A stretch of DNA of 49,601 nucleotides from Halobacillus hunanensis (GCF_900166655.1 NZ_FVZB01000002.1:1-49601); one strand, 5' to 3'; positions 28,248-40,763 are shown, counted from the stretch's first letter. The notes: generated by a model not told the origin, from the letters alone. A program made the numbers and translations.

Positions 28248-29201
28248 TTAATCAAACAAAATACTTACGGATTGACGTTCATGAACACGGATGATGGCTT
28301 CACTGATTAAAGGAGCCACTGATAATTGAGTGATTTTCTCGCTTGCCTTATCTTCTCCAAGCGGGATCGTATTCGTGACAACCAGCTCCTTAATAGTTGA
28401 ATTGTCAATACGGTCAATAGCCGGTCCTGAGAGTACTGGATGAGTACAGCAAGCATAGACATCCTTCGCTCCGTTTTCAACTAATGCGTTAGCAGCAAGC
28501 GTAATGGTACCAGCCGTATCAATGATGTCGTCAATCATAATTGCTGTTTTTCCTTCGATGTTTCCAACAATATTCATAACTTCGGCTACATTTGGCCGTG
28601 GACGGCGTTTATCAATAATGGCAATCGGGGCCTTAAGGCGGTCAGCCATCTTACGCGCTCGCGTTACTCCCCCATGATCCGGAGATACGATGACTACATC
28701 TTCAAAATTCTTTTCTTCGAAGTAATCGGAAAGAATCGGTACACCTACAAGATGATCAATTGGCATATCGAAGAAACCTTGAATTTGAGGGGCATGCAAA
28801 TCCAGCATAATGACCCTAGAAGCCCCTGCTGTCTCAAGTAAATTAGCAACTAGCTTCGCTGTAATTGGTTCACGTGCGCGAGCTTTACGGTCTTGTCTAG
28901 CATAACCATAGTATGGCATAACTATATTAATTGTACGTGCAGAAGCACGCTTTAAAGCATCAATCATAATCAGCAATTCCATGATATGCTGATTAACAGG
29001 TGCACACGTGGACTGAACTACATATACATCGCAGCCACGAATACTTTCATCGATGTTGATTTGAATCTCCCCGTCACTAAACCTCGTAACCGTACACTTC
29101 CCAAGATCTGTCCCAATATTCTCAGCGATTTCTTCTGCTAGTTCAGGATTAGAATTCAGAGAGAATACCTTTAATTTTGAATCCTTGTACCCAGTTGCCA
29201 T
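28248..29201 (-). CDS. prs: Ribose-phosphate pyrophosphokinase (PRPP synthetase)
   Basis: Makes PRPP from ribose 5-phosphate and ATP for purine, pyrimidine, histidine and tryptophan synthesis. The 317-residue product shows the ATP-binding [12 protein letters not shown]-type segment ([10 protein letters not shown]), the catalytic [11 protein letters not shown], the KRRP flexible loop and the PRPP-binding [13 protein letters not shown]. It starts 15 bases after the glmU stop, forming the conserved glmU-prs pair. Confidence 0.98.
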   Translation of the reverse strand: MATGYKDSKLKVFSLNSNPELAEEIAENIGTDLGKCTVTRFSDGEIQINIDESIRGCDVYVVQSTCAPVNQHIMELLIMIDALKRASARTINIVMPYYGYARQDRKARAREPITAKLVANLLETAGASRVIMLDLHAPQIQGFFDMPIDHLVGVPILSDYFEEKNFEDVVIVSPDHGGVTRARKMADRLKAPIAIIDKRRPRPNVAEVMNIVGNIEGKTAIMIDDIIDTAGTITLAANALVENGAKDVYACCTHPVLSGPAIDRIDNSTIKELVVTNTIPLGEDKASEKITQLSVAPLISEAIIRVHERQSVSILFD

Positions 29202-29216
29202 GGATAGAACCCTCCG

Positions 29217-30596
29217 TTAGTCTTTTTTATTTGAATTAATTTTACTTACATAGCCTTCTTTATTGGTTTGTCTGGACCTGGCAATTGACAAGGCCTCGGC
29301 CGGGACATCCTCATTGATTGTAGAGCCAGCTGCTACGTATGCACCTTTGCCTACAGTAACAGGTGCAATAAGATTTGAGTTACAACCTATAAAGGCATCA
29401 TCTTCAATTTTCGTCATAAATTTATGTTGTCCATCATAGTTCACTGTAATTGTACCACAACCTATATTAACCCCGCTTCCTACTTCAGCGTCACCAATAT
29501 AGCTTAAATGTGATGCCTTACTGCCTTCAGCGAAAGCAGCCTTCTTAATTTCAACAAAATTACCAACTTTTACATCATCACCGAGAGACGATTCTGGACG
29601 AATGTGAGCAAACGGCCCTATTTTGACACGCGCCCCAATATGACTGTTTGTTGCAACACTTTGTTTAACAGCTGTTTCTCCTCCGATATAGCAATCCTTT
29701 ACAGTTGAATGAGGACCGATGATGGCATCATCTTCTATCGTTGTATTTCCTTCAATAATAGAACCTGGGTACACGATCACGTCTTGTCCCATTTTCACAT
29801 CCGGGCCAATGTAAGTATGATCAGGATCCATTACTGTTACACCATTGCGCATGTGCCGTTCGTTAATACGCTGCTTCATCAACTTCTCTGCTTGAGCTAA
29901 GGCTACCCGGTCATTAACACCGAGGGATTCAGAAAAGTCCGGGGTTTGATAGGCACTTACTGTTTCATTTTTGTCCTGAAGAATCTGAATGACATCCGGC
30001 AGATAATATTCTCCTTGTGAATTATCGTTGGAGACGCCCTTTAAGGCTTCAAACAAAAATTCATTATCAAAACAATATGTACCTGTGTTAATTTCCTGGA
30101 CAGCCTGTTCATCCTGTGAAGCATCCTTTTGCTCAACAATTCGCTCCACCTGCCCATTACCGCCGCGAATGACCCGTCCATATCCATGAGGGTTCTCAGC
30201 ATGAGCTGTTAGTACAGTTGCCTTCGCTTGGGTAGATTCATGGTGATCCATCATCTTCTGCAATGTATCTTTCGTGAGTAACGGCGTATCTCCGCAGGCA
30301 ACAACCGTTGTTCCTGGCTTTCCAGCAAGAATATGATCGGCCTGAAGCACAGCATGCCCAGTTCCCAATTGCTTCTCTTGCACGACGTAATGGCTATCTT
30401 CTCCGAGTTGGTCTTGAACTTTTTCTGCACCAAAACCAACAATGGTAATTAACTCATTTAATTGTAATTCCTTTAGTTGATCAACTACATGTTGCACCAT
30501 TGGTTTACCGCATACTGGGTGTAAAACTTTATAAAGCTTTGACTTCATGCGTGTACCTTGTCCGGCTGCTAACACTACCGCATACTTATTGGTCAT
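29217..30596 (-). CDS. glmU: Bifunctional GlcNAc-1-P uridyltransferase / glucosamine-1-P acetyltransferase
   Basis: Makes UDP-GlcNAc for the cell wall. The 459-residue product has the N-terminal pyrophosphorylase (about 1-230) with [19 protein letters not shown], and the C-terminal left-handed beta-helix acetyltransferase (about 252-459) rich in hexapeptide repeats such as IGPHSTV, IGARVKI and IGCGTI. GGAGG precedes the ATG. It has its own sigma-A promoter after the spoVG terminator. Confidence 0.98.
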   Translation of the reverse strand: MTNKYAVVLAAGQGTRMKSKLYKVLHPVCGKPMVQHVVDQLKELQLNELITIVGFGAEKVQDQLGEDSHYVVQEKQLGTGHAVLQADHILAGKPGTTVVACGDTPLLTKDTLQKMMDHHESTQAKATVLTAHAENPHGYGRVIRGGNGQVERIVEQKDASQDEQAVQEINTGTYCFDNEFLFEALKGVSNDNSQGEYYLPDVIQILQDKNETVSAYQTPDFSESLGVNDRVALAQAEKLMKQRINERHMRNGVTVMDPDHTYIGPDVKMGQDVIVYPGSIIEGNTTIEDDAIIGPHSTVKDCYIGGETAVKQSVATNSHIGARVKIGPFAHIRPESSLGDDVKVGNFVEIKKAAFAEGSKASHLSYIGDAEVGSGVNIGCGTITVNYDGQHKFMTKIEDDAFIGCNSNLIAPVTVGKGAYVAAGSTINEDVPAEALSIARSRQTNKEGYVSKINSNKKD

Positions 30597-30628
30597 GAGG
30601 TAACCTCCATCCTAATTATCCATTATGA

Positions 30629-30657
30629 ATAATATCTTAAAATAGGCTTTATTTCAA
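30629..30657 (-). promoter_or_regulatory. glmU promoter (sigma-A)
   Basis: Minus-strand -35 TTGAAA (30652-30657), 17-base spacer, -10 TATTAT (30629-30634), 33 bases before glmU. Confidence 0.7.
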
Positions 30658-30754
30658 CAATGAGACATATGCAGTAAACTGAGCAGGCCTATCTTTATTA
30701 ATCTTGACGCGCTCCGAAACTGAAGAATTTCCGCCTCTAAGATTTATGCAAAAA

Positions 30755-30800
30755 CAAAAAGAAGCCGGTTCTCTTTGAAACGAGATCCGGCTTCTTTTTT
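30755..30800 (-). terminator. spoVG terminator
   Basis: Long stem AGAAGCCGG/CCGGCTTCT with an inner TCTC/GAGA, followed by TTTTTG on the minus strand. A T-run on the other strand makes it potentially bidirectional. Confidence 0.88.
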
Positions 30801-30808
30801 CACAAGTT

Positions 30809-31105
30809 TTAAGAGGCACCTGCTTCTTCATACTCTACTTCCGTATCAATTTCACCAGCTTTGTGGTATTCATTAAGTACAGCGTCTTGAATCTTCCCAC
30901 GTGTACCAGAATTGATCGGATGGGCAATATCCCGAAATTCCCCGTCAGGTGTCCGTTTACTAGGCATAGCCACAAAGAGACCATTGTTGCCATCAATCAC
31001 CCGTATGTCATGGACAACAAACTCCTGATCTAAGGTAATAGAAGCAATTGCTCGCATTCTTCCTTCGGTATTTACGCGTCGCAGTCTTACGTCAGTTACT
31101 TCCAT
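30809..31105 (-). CDS. spoVG: SpoVG, RNA-binding regulator
   Basis: 98-residue SpoVG, nearly identical in its first 80 residues to the B. subtilis protein ([43 protein letters not shown]). It affects septation and cortex formation; homologues bind RNA and DNA. The start is the second ATG (ATGATAATGGAA) because the AAAGGTGG site is spaced for it and it matches family starts. A sigma-H promoter lies at 31146-31174. The usual upstream gene yabJ is absent; purR is directly upstream. Confidence 0.97.
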   Translation of the reverse strand: MEVTDVRLRRVNTEGRMRAIASITLDQEFVVHDIRVIDGNNGLFVAMPSKRTPDGEFRDIAHPINSGTRGKIQDAVLNEYHKAGEIDTEVEYEEAGAS

Positions 31106-31145
31106 TATCATTCACCACCTTTTCCCAAAAAAGAACTTACTAGAA

Positions 31146-31174
31146 TAATTCCACATATCGGGAAAAATTCCTGC
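31146..31174 (-). promoter_or_regulatory. spoVG promoter, sigma-H type
   Basis: Minus-strand -35 GCAGGAATTT (31165-31174) and -10 GTGGAATTA (31146-31154) fit the sigma-H consensus (RNAGGAWWW, RNNGAATWW). It is preceded by a very A/T-rich tract (31175-31210), like the AbrB-bound region of B. subtilis spoVG. Confidence 0.8.
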
Positions 31175-31232
31175 TTATTTCTAAAAAAATTTAAAGATTT
31201 AATTATGAAGCCCGTTTCAGTTCTTATGTATG

Positions 31233-31273
31233 AAAAAAGAAAGCCGTCACTGCAACAGATGAGACTTTCTTCT
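31233..31273 (-). terminator. purR terminator
   Basis: Minus-strand stem AGAAAGTC/GGCTTTCT extended by imperfect pairing, then TTTTTT, 13 bases after the purR stop. Confidence 0.75.
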
Positions 31274-31285
31274 CAAAGGGTCAGT

Positions 31286-32107
31286 TCATTCAATTCGATT
31301 CAGGAGATTTCCAGCACGCACCTCAATTTTTGCATCCCGGTCATCCACATTCATGATTTGGACCAGTGAAATGTAATCATCCACTACACGATCTTCTTCT
31401 TCATCTTCTGCTTCAGCTAATACTCCAATGCCCGCTACTTCCGCATTGAATTCAGTCAATAAGTTCTTCATACCATTGATAGTCCCGCCAGCTTTCATGA
31501 AATCATCAATAATACATACTTTTGATCCTTCTGCCAGCGAGCGCTTTGTCAGAACCATGGTCTGAATTTTCCTTGTTGATCCCGAAACGTAGTTGATGCT
31601 GACCGTAGACCCTTCAGTAACTTTAGGATCGCGACGTACAATAACCACTGGAACATTCAAATAAGAAGCCACAGCATAGGCCAACGGAATTCCTTTCGTT
31701 GCCACGGTCATAACCGCATCAATTTCTTTATCTGCAAATGCCGAAGCAAACAAACGGCCAATCGTACGGACCGTATCAGGTTCAGCCAGAATATCGCTCA
31801 TAAACAAGTATCCGCCTGGAAGCAGCCTGGCTGGATCTTCAAGTCGTTCACAAAGTTCATGTACAAATTGATGGCTGTAATCCTTAGAATAAGCAGGAAT
31901 ATACTTCACTCCTCCTGCAGCACCAGAAACAGTTTCCAGATAACCAATTCCTTCTTGGCGAAACATTTTATTCATAATTCCTAAATCCTCGCTGATGGAA
32001 GATTTTGCCGCTTCATATTTCTCTGATAAAAAAGGAAGAGAAACTAATTCACGAGGACGATCCAACACATAGTGCGTCATGACAACTAATCGTTCACTTC
32101 TTTTCAT
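31286..32107 (-). CDS. purR: Pur operon repressor PurR
   Basis: Repressor of purine synthesis genes that senses PRPP. The 273-residue product has an N-terminal winged-helix DNA-binding domain (MKRSERLVVMTHYVLDRP..., about 1-70) joined to a phosphoribosyltransferase-like domain whose PRPP-binding loop is VCIIDDFMKAGGTI. The promoter region carries a pair of PurBox-like sites, indicating autoregulation. In B. subtilis it is followed by yabJ; here a terminator and spoVG follow. Confidence 0.97.
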   Translation of the reverse strand: MKRSERLVVMTHYVLDRPRELVSLPFLSEKYEAAKSSISEDLGIMNKMFRQEGIGYLETVSGAAGGVKYIPAYSKDYSHQFVHELCERLEDPARLLPGGYLFMSDILAEPDTVRTIGRLFASAFADKEIDAVMTVATKGIPLAYAVASYLNVPVVIVRRDPKVTEGSTVSINYVSGSTRKIQTMVLTKRSLAEGSKVCIIDDFMKAGGTINGMKNLLTEFNAEVAGIGVLAEAEDEEEDRVVDDYISLVQIMNVDDRDAKIEVRAGNLLNRIE

Positions 32108-32122
32108 GAAAAGCCACCTCTA

Positions 32123-32173
32123 AAATCCGAATGTTATTATTACAATATATCAGATTTGTACGGATTTCATCAA
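32123..32173 (-). promoter_or_regulatory. purR promoter flanked by two PurBoxes
   Basis: Minus-strand -35 TTGATG (32168-32173, overlapping the ispE stop), 18-base spacer ending in TGA, -10 TATATT (32144-32149). Two inverted sites resembling the PurBox AWWWCCGAACWWT flank the -10: TTTGTACGGATTT (32155-32167) and AAATCCGAATGTT (32123-32135), read on the plus strand, about 19 bases apart edge to edge. Confidence 0.65.
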
Positions 32174-33036
32174 GTCATTTCCCGATTCCCTAACATTCTT
32201 ACGACGTAGACCTCAGTACAAAATCCCTTTAGACTATTATAAATCCGTTGGGCTCTCGCATCCTGACCTACCAAAGCAAAAACAGTAGGACCACTTCCAC
32301 TCATCAACACGGCATCAGCTCCTGCCTGCCGCATTTGTTCTTTAATTTGATTCACTTCAGGGTGTAACTTCATCGTTACTCCTTCTAAAGCATTCCCGAC
32401 GTGTCCACAGATCGCATCGAAGTCTCCCCGTCTCAAAGCATTTATCATTCCTACAGTGTCCGGGTGGGAGGCTGTTTTTGGGTTGAACCCTTGATAAATG
32501 GTTTGAGTGGAAACCCCAATCGTAGGCTTAGCAAGCACAACCCAGCAAGGTGGGGGGGACGGTAATTCCAGAATTTGTTCCCCACGACCTTTAGCTAAAG
32601 CTGTGCCCCCATACACGCAGAATGAAACATCAGAGCCTATTTTTGCACCCAACTCAGCAAGCTCGTCTAAACTTGCCCCTATTCCCCAGATTTCATTTAC
32701 ACCTCTTAGTACAGCAGCAGCATCACTGCTGCCGCCAGCAAGCCCGGCTGCTACCGGAATATTCTTTTCTATAAAAATCCTTACGCCTTCTTTAATTTTG
32801 TAATGATCTTTCATAAGTTTCGCAGCACGATAAGCAAGGTTCCGTTCATCATTAGGTACAAAGCGGCTTTCCGATTCAACGCGAATAATACCACTGCTTA
32901 ACGTCGACAACTCAATTCGATCTGCCAGATCTACGGTTGTCATGACCATTTCCACTTCATGAAAGCCGTCTTCCCGTTTATATAATACATCCAATGATAA
33001 ATTAATTTTGGCCGGGGCCTTCTCCAAAATTTCCAT
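32170..33036 (-). CDS. ispE: 4-diphosphocytidyl-2-C-methyl-D-erythritol kinase
   Basis: Fourth step of the MEP isoprenoid pathway. The 288-residue GHMP kinase shows the N-terminal AKINLSLDV, the ATP-binding loop [15 protein letters not shown] and the C-terminal [13 protein letters not shown]. It follows sspF in the veg-sspF-ispE-purR order conserved in Bacillus. Its stop codon overlaps the -35 of purR. Confidence 0.96.
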   Translation of the reverse strand: MEILEKAPAKINLSLDVLYKREDGFHEVEMVMTTVDLADRIELSTLSSGIIRVESESRFVPNDERNLAYRAAKLMKDHYKIKEGVRIFIEKNIPVAAGLAGGSSDAAAVLRGVNEIWGIGASLDELAELGAKIGSDVSFCVYGGTALAKGRGEQILELPSPPPCWVVLAKPTIGVSTQTIYQGFNPKTASHPDTVGMINALRRGDFDAICGHVGNALEGVTMKLHPEVNQIKEQMRQAGADAVLMSGSGPTVFALVGQDARAQRIYNSLKGFCTEVYVVRMLGNREMT

Positions 33037-33072
33037 ATCCTACACCCACTTCTCACATATTCTCTAAAAAGC

Positions 33073-33081
33073 ATTGTACCA
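33073..33081 (-). promoter_or_regulatory. possible ispE promoter, extended -10
   Basis: TGG-TACAAT on the minus strand, 37 bases before ispE, just after the sspF terminator. No clear -35. Confidence 0.45.
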
Positions 33082-33125
33082 TATCATAACAAAAAGCGTA
33101 GAAGACGGTCATGGACCCTTATTAT

Positions 33126-33158
33126 AAAAAAACCTCCAGCACTTATAAGTGCTGGAGA
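33126..33158 (-). terminator. sspF terminator
   Basis: Perfect 12-bp palindromic stem CTCCAGCACTTA/TAAGTGCTGGAG, then GTTTTTTT on the minus strand. Confidence 0.92.
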
Positions 33159-33170
33159 GACAGTTTCAGC

Positions 33171-33350
33171 CTAAAACTGATCTTTTTTCATTTGTTCTTC
33201 TGCCATCTGAATGGCTCGCTTTACCATATTACCTGCATCGCGGGTTGTAATCCCACCCCAACCATCACTTTGCACTTTGTCGTAAAATCCAAGCTCTTTT
33301 GCGATTTCTTCTTTCAACGAATCGGACATCATACTTCTTCTGCGTCCCAT
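33171..33350 (-). CDS. sspF: Small acid-soluble spore protein, SspF type
   Basis: 59-residue protein of the alpha/beta-type SASP family ([20 protein letters not shown], then [16 protein letters not shown]). Members coat spore DNA. The frame extends eight codons upstream but AAAGGAG is placed for the ATG of MGRRR, which is also the family start. A sigma-G-like promoter lies upstream and a strong terminator downstream, so it is expressed alone. Confidence 0.93.
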   Translation of the reverse strand: MGRRRSMMSDSLKEEIAKELGFYDKVQSDGWGGITTRDAGNMVKRAIQMAEEQMKKDQF

Positions 33351-33390
33351 CGTCTTCAGCTCCTTTCGCCTCACTTAGCTACGACAAGGT

Positions 33391-33420
33391 TAGTATATGA
33401 TGTGCACTTTTTTTCATTCC
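33391..33420 (-). promoter_or_regulatory. possible sspF promoter, sigma-G type
   Basis: Minus-strand -10 TATACTA (33391-33397; consensus CATACTA) with a -35-like GGAATG (33415-33420) at 17 bases. Confidence 0.45.
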
Positions 33421-33479
33421 GGCATATGTATGTAAGACTGGTAACTGTTTCTAGGGTAAAACTAAGTTTTTTTCGTAAA

Positions 33480-33516
33480 ATAAGAAAAGCAGCAACCTCA
33501 AGAAGAGGTTACTGCT
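33480..33516 (-). terminator. veg terminator overlapping the stop codon
   Basis: Minus-strand stem GCAGTAACCTC/GAGGTTGCTGC with a TTCT loop (one mismatch), then TTTTCTTATTTT. The veg stop codon lies inside the left arm. Confidence 0.85.
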
Positions 33517-33769
33517 CCATAGCCATCGTCGATAGATCATCGAAGTTTAATTCGACCGTTTCTGTGAGTACATCTGCATAACTATAAGATACACGTTCGA
33601 AAGCATTTTCTTCTTGGTCTAATTCAACAATAAAAACGGCTGGATACGTTTCCGCAAGAACACCGGAACGCTCAATCGTCTTCCGACGGCCGCCGTTTGC
33701 TTTTAATGTTAAACGTTTTCCAATTTGCCCTTCAAGGGACTGCTTGATTTCTACTAACGTTTTAGCCAC
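33509..33769 (-). CDS. veg: Veg protein, biofilm-related
   Basis: 86-residue Veg ([35 protein letters not shown]...), an SH3-like-fold protein abundant in growth; in B. subtilis it stimulates biofilm genes. The start is GTG (GTG-GCT-AAA), 7-8 bases after GAGGTGGAG; an upstream in-frame extension of 17 codons has no such site and runs through the promoter. Two tandem sigma-A promoters precede it. Confidence 0.95.
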   Translation of the reverse strand: MAKTLVEIKQSLEGQIGKRLTLKANGGRRKTIERSGVLAETYPAVFIVELDQEENAFERVSYSYADVLTETVELNFDDLSTMAMEQ

Positions 33770-33791
33770 TACACTCCACCTCACTATTAAA

Positions 33792-33862
33792 AATATAACA
33801 CGGTTTACGGATAAAGTCAAATAAAATATTTAATTATACCAGTATGGTAAATTCAATGTCAA
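33792..33862 (-). promoter_or_regulatory. veg tandem promoters (sigma-A)
   Basis: Distal: TTGACA (33857-33862), 18 bases ending TGG, TATAAT (33833-33838). Proximal: TTGACT (33815-33820), 17 bases, TATATT (33792-33797). Both are on the minus strand and near consensus, fitting the very strong veg expression known from B. subtilis. Confidence 0.85.
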
Positions 33863-33941
33863 TACAATAACCTGTAAAACTTGATATTGTTTATCATATC
33901 CAATTTAAGGGAAAATATGTGTTAACCGTTAATGAATGAGT

Positions 33942-33973
33942 AAAAAGGTGCGGAATCACCATTCAGCACCTCT
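33942..33973 (-). terminator. yabG terminator
   Basis: Minus-strand stem AGGTGC/GCACCT with an inner GAAT/ATTC, then TTTTTAC. It starts at the yabG stop. Confidence 0.85.
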
Positions 33974-33974
33974 T

Positions 33975-34853
33975 TTAAAGTCGTTCTTCAGCATCTTTAG
34001 AGTAAGGAATTCCAATTCGCAACAGGCCGCGTGTTTCTACTCCGCCCATTCCTTTCTCCCCACTGATTGTATTTCGAATGACTTCCCAAATATTGATATG
34101 GTCCACGAACGATGTGTAGGCTATACGTGCTGCAACATAAACAGGGTCGATGGCATGAATGTTTACCCTGGCTGGTGAGCTGGCAAAATTAGCCCCAGCC
34201 CTTATTAATGATTCAAAATGTGACTGACAGGCTCCCGCGAAAATAACAAGCTGGTCAAAGTGGGGGTATTTTTGGCGTATACTTCGGACAGATTCAACAA
34301 AATAGCGCGAATTACGATATGAATCCAACTCACGAATTGATCCCTTTGTCTTGGAAAAGGAATCGTGACCAGTGATTACGACAATTTCAGGCTGAATCTT
34401 TTCCACTAAAGCTAAGACCTTCTCCGGCATTTCCTTTTCTTGTAAATATTGCCCATGAACTTGTAACCCTAGCTGTTCATACAATTGAATACATTTCTTT
34501 AAAAACAATGGATCGCCATCAATATGGAGAATGCGCGGGGGTATTTGAAAGTAATTTGGTTCTTCACTGCTGTCACCATAGCCGCTCCCGGCCTCTGCCT
34601 CCCTTTTTTCCCTTAAGAGGCGATAATCCTGCCGAAACAAGCGATAAGAATAAGCCTCTTGTTTATCAATATGAGACTTACGCTTGTGATATTCGGTTCC
34701 CGATACTTTTTGTAAATCATTTGATGGGGCATCCGCTTCTAAACGAATATCTTCCCCCATTAACTTGACCAGATTTCCATTCGTTGATTTTACACGAAAC
34801 AAAATATCATGATTGTAAGACTTCCTTGTCACAAGATCTCCGTTGGTTAGCAT
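33975..34853 (-). CDS. yabG: Sporulation-specific coat protease YabG
   Basis: 292-residue peptidase U57 family member that processes spore coat and exosporium proteins in the mother cell. The likely catalytic residues are the histidine in ITGHDSF and the cysteine in FAGACQSH, by family comparison. No signal peptide. The upstream promoter fits sigma-K, as known for B. subtilis yabG. Located between rsmA and veg, as expected. Confidence 0.95.
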   Translation of the reverse strand: MLTNGDLVTRKSYNHDILFRVKSTNGNLVKLMGEDIRLEADAPSNDLQKVSGTEYHKRKSHIDKQEAYSYRLFRQDYRLLREKREAEAGSGYGDSSEEPNYFQIPPRILHIDGDPLFLKKCIQLYEQLGLQVHGQYLQEKEMPEKVLALVEKIQPEIVVITGHDSFSKTKGSIRELDSYRNSRYFVESVRSIRQKYPHFDQLVIFAGACQSHFESLIRAGANFASSPARVNIHAIDPVYVAARIAYTSFVDHINIWEVIRNTISGEKGMGGVETRGLLRIGIPYSKDAEERL

Positions 34854-34884
34854 TTATTTCCCCACCTCACAGCTAGCACTACGT

Positions 34885-34911
34885 TAGTGTATGTGGGGAG
34901 TTAGATCGTGT
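34885..34911 (-). promoter_or_regulatory. yabG promoter, sigma-K type
   Basis: Minus-strand AC (34910-34911), 16-base spacer, CATACACTA (34885-34893), which fits the sigma-K consensus AC-N16/17-CATANNNTA. It lies in the short gap after rsmA. Confidence 0.65.
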
Positions 34912-34915
34912 GACT

Positions 34916-36335
<1,420 letters not shown>

Positions 36336-36400
36336 AAGCTATCTTCCTCCAGTATATGTCTCCTTATAACCTTACTTAGCATACCACGAGTACAAAACAG

Positions 36401-36429
36401 AAAAAAGCAGAGGGAACAACCTCTGCTTC
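36401..36429 (-). terminator. yabE terminator
   Basis: Minus-strand stem AAGCAGAGG/CCTCTGCTT, 5-6 base loop, then TTTTTTCTG. Confidence 0.88.
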
Positions 36430-36434
36430 GACTT

Positions 36435-37718
36435 TTACTCCAATATTTTAACCTGTACAGTTCGATGCCCGAAGCTGCCAGCTTCACTTTTTGAAGGGAT
36501 AAACACATCGATCTTGTTCCCTTGAATAGCTCCGCCTGTGTCTCCTGCCACTGCATAGCCATAGCCTTCCACCCAGACACGGCTTCCTAAAGGAATGACA
36601 CTCGGGTCTACAGCAATCACTTTCTTATCAGGGTTCTCCTTCAGATTAATTCCTGTAGCAGTGATACCTGAGCATCCAGGACAGTTCGCTGAATAGGCGG
36701 TAGCCTTCATATAAAGCGTCTTAGCCCCGCTATCGCTGCTTCTTGATGGAGTCGTTGACGTATCAGAAGTTGTACTCGTTGCTACGACATTTGTTACTGC
36801 CGGCTCTTGAGAAGCCTTAGCTTTGTCGGCAGAGGCTGTCACATGGTTCGGTTCCGCCTTTGGCGCTTCCGTCTTTGTTCCCAGGGCAACAATTTGATCC
36901 TGACTTTCCCTTTCTACCGTCTCTTTCACTAACTCCCGATTTGTTTCTTCACCGTTCGTAATGGTGACTTCATATTCTTTCGTGACTAAACCAACTTCTC
37001 CGTCAGAAATAATACGCTCTTCCCCTTTAGGAATAGAATCATCTTTACGGGTGATTACCGTGTACTCAACTTCTTCCTCGACAACATCTTTTACTTTTTC
37101 AATCCGTGTAATTGATATAGGAATGTCAGAGTGAACTTTATCCGTTTTAGATACATTTAACTGATCCATTTCATCTAACGTAACGTTCTGTTTGTTTAAA
37201 AAATCGTTAACAGTAGAAGCTGTAGTCCAAATCTTTTGCTTCTCACCACCGTTATTAAACGTTACTTGAACGGCCTTCTTCACTTCAAGCTTCATTCCGT
37301 CTTTAATGGGTGATGCCATGTCGTGTGATATGTAATCCCGATCCTTTAGTTCCAATTGCTGATCATTAAGAAATTCACCAACTGTTGCTGCAGTCGTGTG
37401 AAAACGGTTTGCTTCTTTACCAACAGCTAGGTTAATAGTTTTTGATTGGGTATATTCTATATCCATACCATATGTAATAGGTTGTGATAACTCGTGTGAC
37501 AACCGATCATGAGGTTCTAATGTTACATTGAGTTCTGCCAGTAATCCTTCGATCGTATCGGCATGAGTGCGAACGAGTTGCTGCTCACCATCCGTGGTAA
37601 CCTGTACCGAAGCTTTTGTGGCTTCATACATAACGAACCCTAGAAAGGTGATACTCAAGGTTGAAATTACAAATGTCCAAACCAGAGCTGAACACAGTAC
37701 TGATTTAACGTTTTTCAT
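36435..37718 (-). CDS. yabE: YabE, cell-wall-binding 3D-domain protein
   Basis: 427-residue secreted or membrane-tethered wall protein, Rpf/Sps family. An N-terminal hydrophobic helix (about 10-32) serves as signal anchor; three DUF348 repeats follow (about 35-200, each with a TTA/RTHADT-VGEFL-like unit), then a G5 domain (about 205-285), a Ser/Thr/Ala linker and a C-terminal 3D domain (about 335-427) with ATAYSA, ATGINL and VAGDTGGAIQG carrying the three conserved aspartates expected of a lytic transglycosylase-like fold. AGGAGGAAGGGGAG precedes the ATG. Confidence 0.94.
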   Translation of the reverse strand: MKNVKSVLCSALVWTFVISTLSITFLGFVMYEATKASVQVTTDGEQQLVRTHADTIEGLLAELNVTLEPHDRLSHELSQPITYGMDIEYTQSKTINLAVGKEANRFHTTAATVGEFLNDQQLELKDRDYISHDMASPIKDGMKLEVKKAVQVTFNNGGEKQKIWTTASTVNDFLNKQNVTLDEMDQLNVSKTDKVHSDIPISITRIEKVKDVVEEEVEYTVITRKDDSIPKGEERIISDGEVGLVTKEYEVTITNGEETNRELVKETVERESQDQIVALGTKTEAPKAEPNHVTASADKAKASQEPAVTNVVATSTTSDTSTTPSRSSDSGAKTLYMKATAYSANCPGCSGITATGINLKENPDKKVIAVDPSVIPLGSRVWVEGYGYAVAGDTGGAIQGNKIDVFIPSKSEAGSFGHRTVQVKILE

Positions 37719-37751
37719 TCTCCCCTTCCTCCTTCTTTAAGCATGCGTTGA

Positions 37752-37781
37752 CTTATAGTGAATATGACAAAATGATGTCAC
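37752..37781 (-). promoter_or_regulatory. possible yabE promoter overlapping an inverted repeat
   Basis: Minus-strand -35 GTGACA (37776-37781), 18-base spacer, -10 TATAAG (37752-37757). The inverted repeat TGACA-N6-TGTCA (37765-37780) covers the -35 and could be an operator. Confidence 0.45.
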
Positions 37782-37795
37782 AAAATACAGTTTCA

Positions 37796-37832
37796 TAAAA
37801 AAAAGAAGCCAGCTAATAGTAGCTGACTCTTA
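37796..37832 (-). terminator. terminator between tatD and yabE
   Basis: Minus-strand stem GTCAGCTA/TAGCTGGC with a CTAT loop, then TTCTTTTTTTT. It lies about 100 bases after the tatD stop. Confidence 0.88.
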
Positions 37833-37933
37833 TCATTATGCACTTGTACCTATGAAATTAACATAACAAACATGTTACAATTCCCATACATTTTCACCGT
37901 TTGTTTGTAATATTAATCTAAAAGTCCTCTTTA

Positions 37934-38704
37934 TCATGACTTAATTCGGAAGAAATCGAGGGCGTTCTTCATTGTCTGTTGACTAACCTCTTCATAAGTC
38001 AGTCCCTTTAATTCAGCAATTTGCTCCGCCACAAGCTTGACGTAAGCAGGTTCATTCCGTTTTCCCCGATTCGGATGCGGGGCAAGGAATGGACAATCTG
38101 TTTCGACAAGTAAATGGTCAAGGTCAATAGCTTGAGCTACCTCTTTTGGCAGTTTAGCGTTCTTGAAAGTAACTGGACCTCCTAAGGAGATCATAAAGTT
38201 CATATCAATACATGCCCTGGCTATTTCAACTGGGCCGCTATAGCAATGCATAATTCCTCCAACTTCTGCAGCATTCTCTTCTCGTAAGATCTCGACAATA
38301 TCTTCAGTCGCTTCTCGGTTATGGATGATGATAGGCATGTTTACTTTTTTGGCTAATTTAATTTGTTTGCGAAATACCTCTTTTTGAATCTCTGCCGGAG
38401 ACTTATCCCAATGATAATCAAGCCCCATCTCCCCAATAGCGACTACCTTAGGATGGGCGGAAAGTTCTTCAATCCAGTCAAGATCTTCATCTGTCATATC
38501 AATTGCATCAACTGGATGCCAGCCCACCGCTGCATAAATATGCTCATGATCTTCCGCAATTTTAATAGCTGCGGGAATCGTTTTTCGGTCGAAGCCCACT
38601 ACCGTCATGTAGGTAACTCCTGCATCTGTCGCCCGTGTGATCGTTTCCTCAAGATCCTCTGTAAATTGGTCTGCATTCAAATGCACATGTGTATCAAACA
38701 ACAT
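37934..38704 (-). CDS. tatD: TatD family metal-dependent hydrolase
   Basis: 256-residue TIM-barrel hydrolase (YabD); family members are DNases or D-aminoacyl-tRNA deacylases. Metal ligands appear in FDTHVHLN (HxH, 5-9), the central GEMGLDYHW, IIHNRE, MHCYSG and VETDCPFL. A 33-codon open extension lies upstream, but AAAGGAGG is 8 bases before the ATG of MLFDTHVH and the length then matches the family. It follows metG, with a hairpin between them. Confidence 0.96.
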   Translation of the reverse strand: MLFDTHVHLNADQFTEDLEETITRATDAGVTYMTVVGFDRKTIPAAIKIAEDHEHIYAAVGWHPVDAIDMTDEDLDWIEELSAHPKVVAIGEMGLDYHWDKSPAEIQKEVFRKQIKLAKKVNMPIIIHNREATEDIVEILREENAAEVGGIMHCYSGPVEIARACIDMNFMISLGGPVTFKNAKLPKEVAQAIDLDHLLVETDCPFLAPHPNRGKRNEPAYVKLVAEQIAELKGLTYEEVSQQTMKNALDFFRIKS

Positions 38705-38729
38705 GATCAATGCCTCCTTTGTTACCTGT

Positions 38730-38777
38730 AAAAGCAAAGGGGAAGCGTCAATTCCCTGCTCCCCCTTCCTTCTTTGC

Positions 38778-38778
<1 letters not shown>
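38730..38778 (-). terminator. metG terminator (imperfect hairpin)
   Basis: Minus-strand arms AAGCAAAG..GGGGGAGC and GCTTCCCC..TTTGCTT pair with a 6-base bulge, then TTTTACAGG. The hairpin starts at the metG stop. The weak U-tract may allow read-through into tatD. Confidence 0.6.

Positions 38779-40763
<1,985 letters not shown>

Noticed and set aside
33111-33581. 156-codon plus-strand open frame
   Set aside because: It runs through the sspF terminator, sspF and veg on the opposite strand; low-complexity translation and no start signals.
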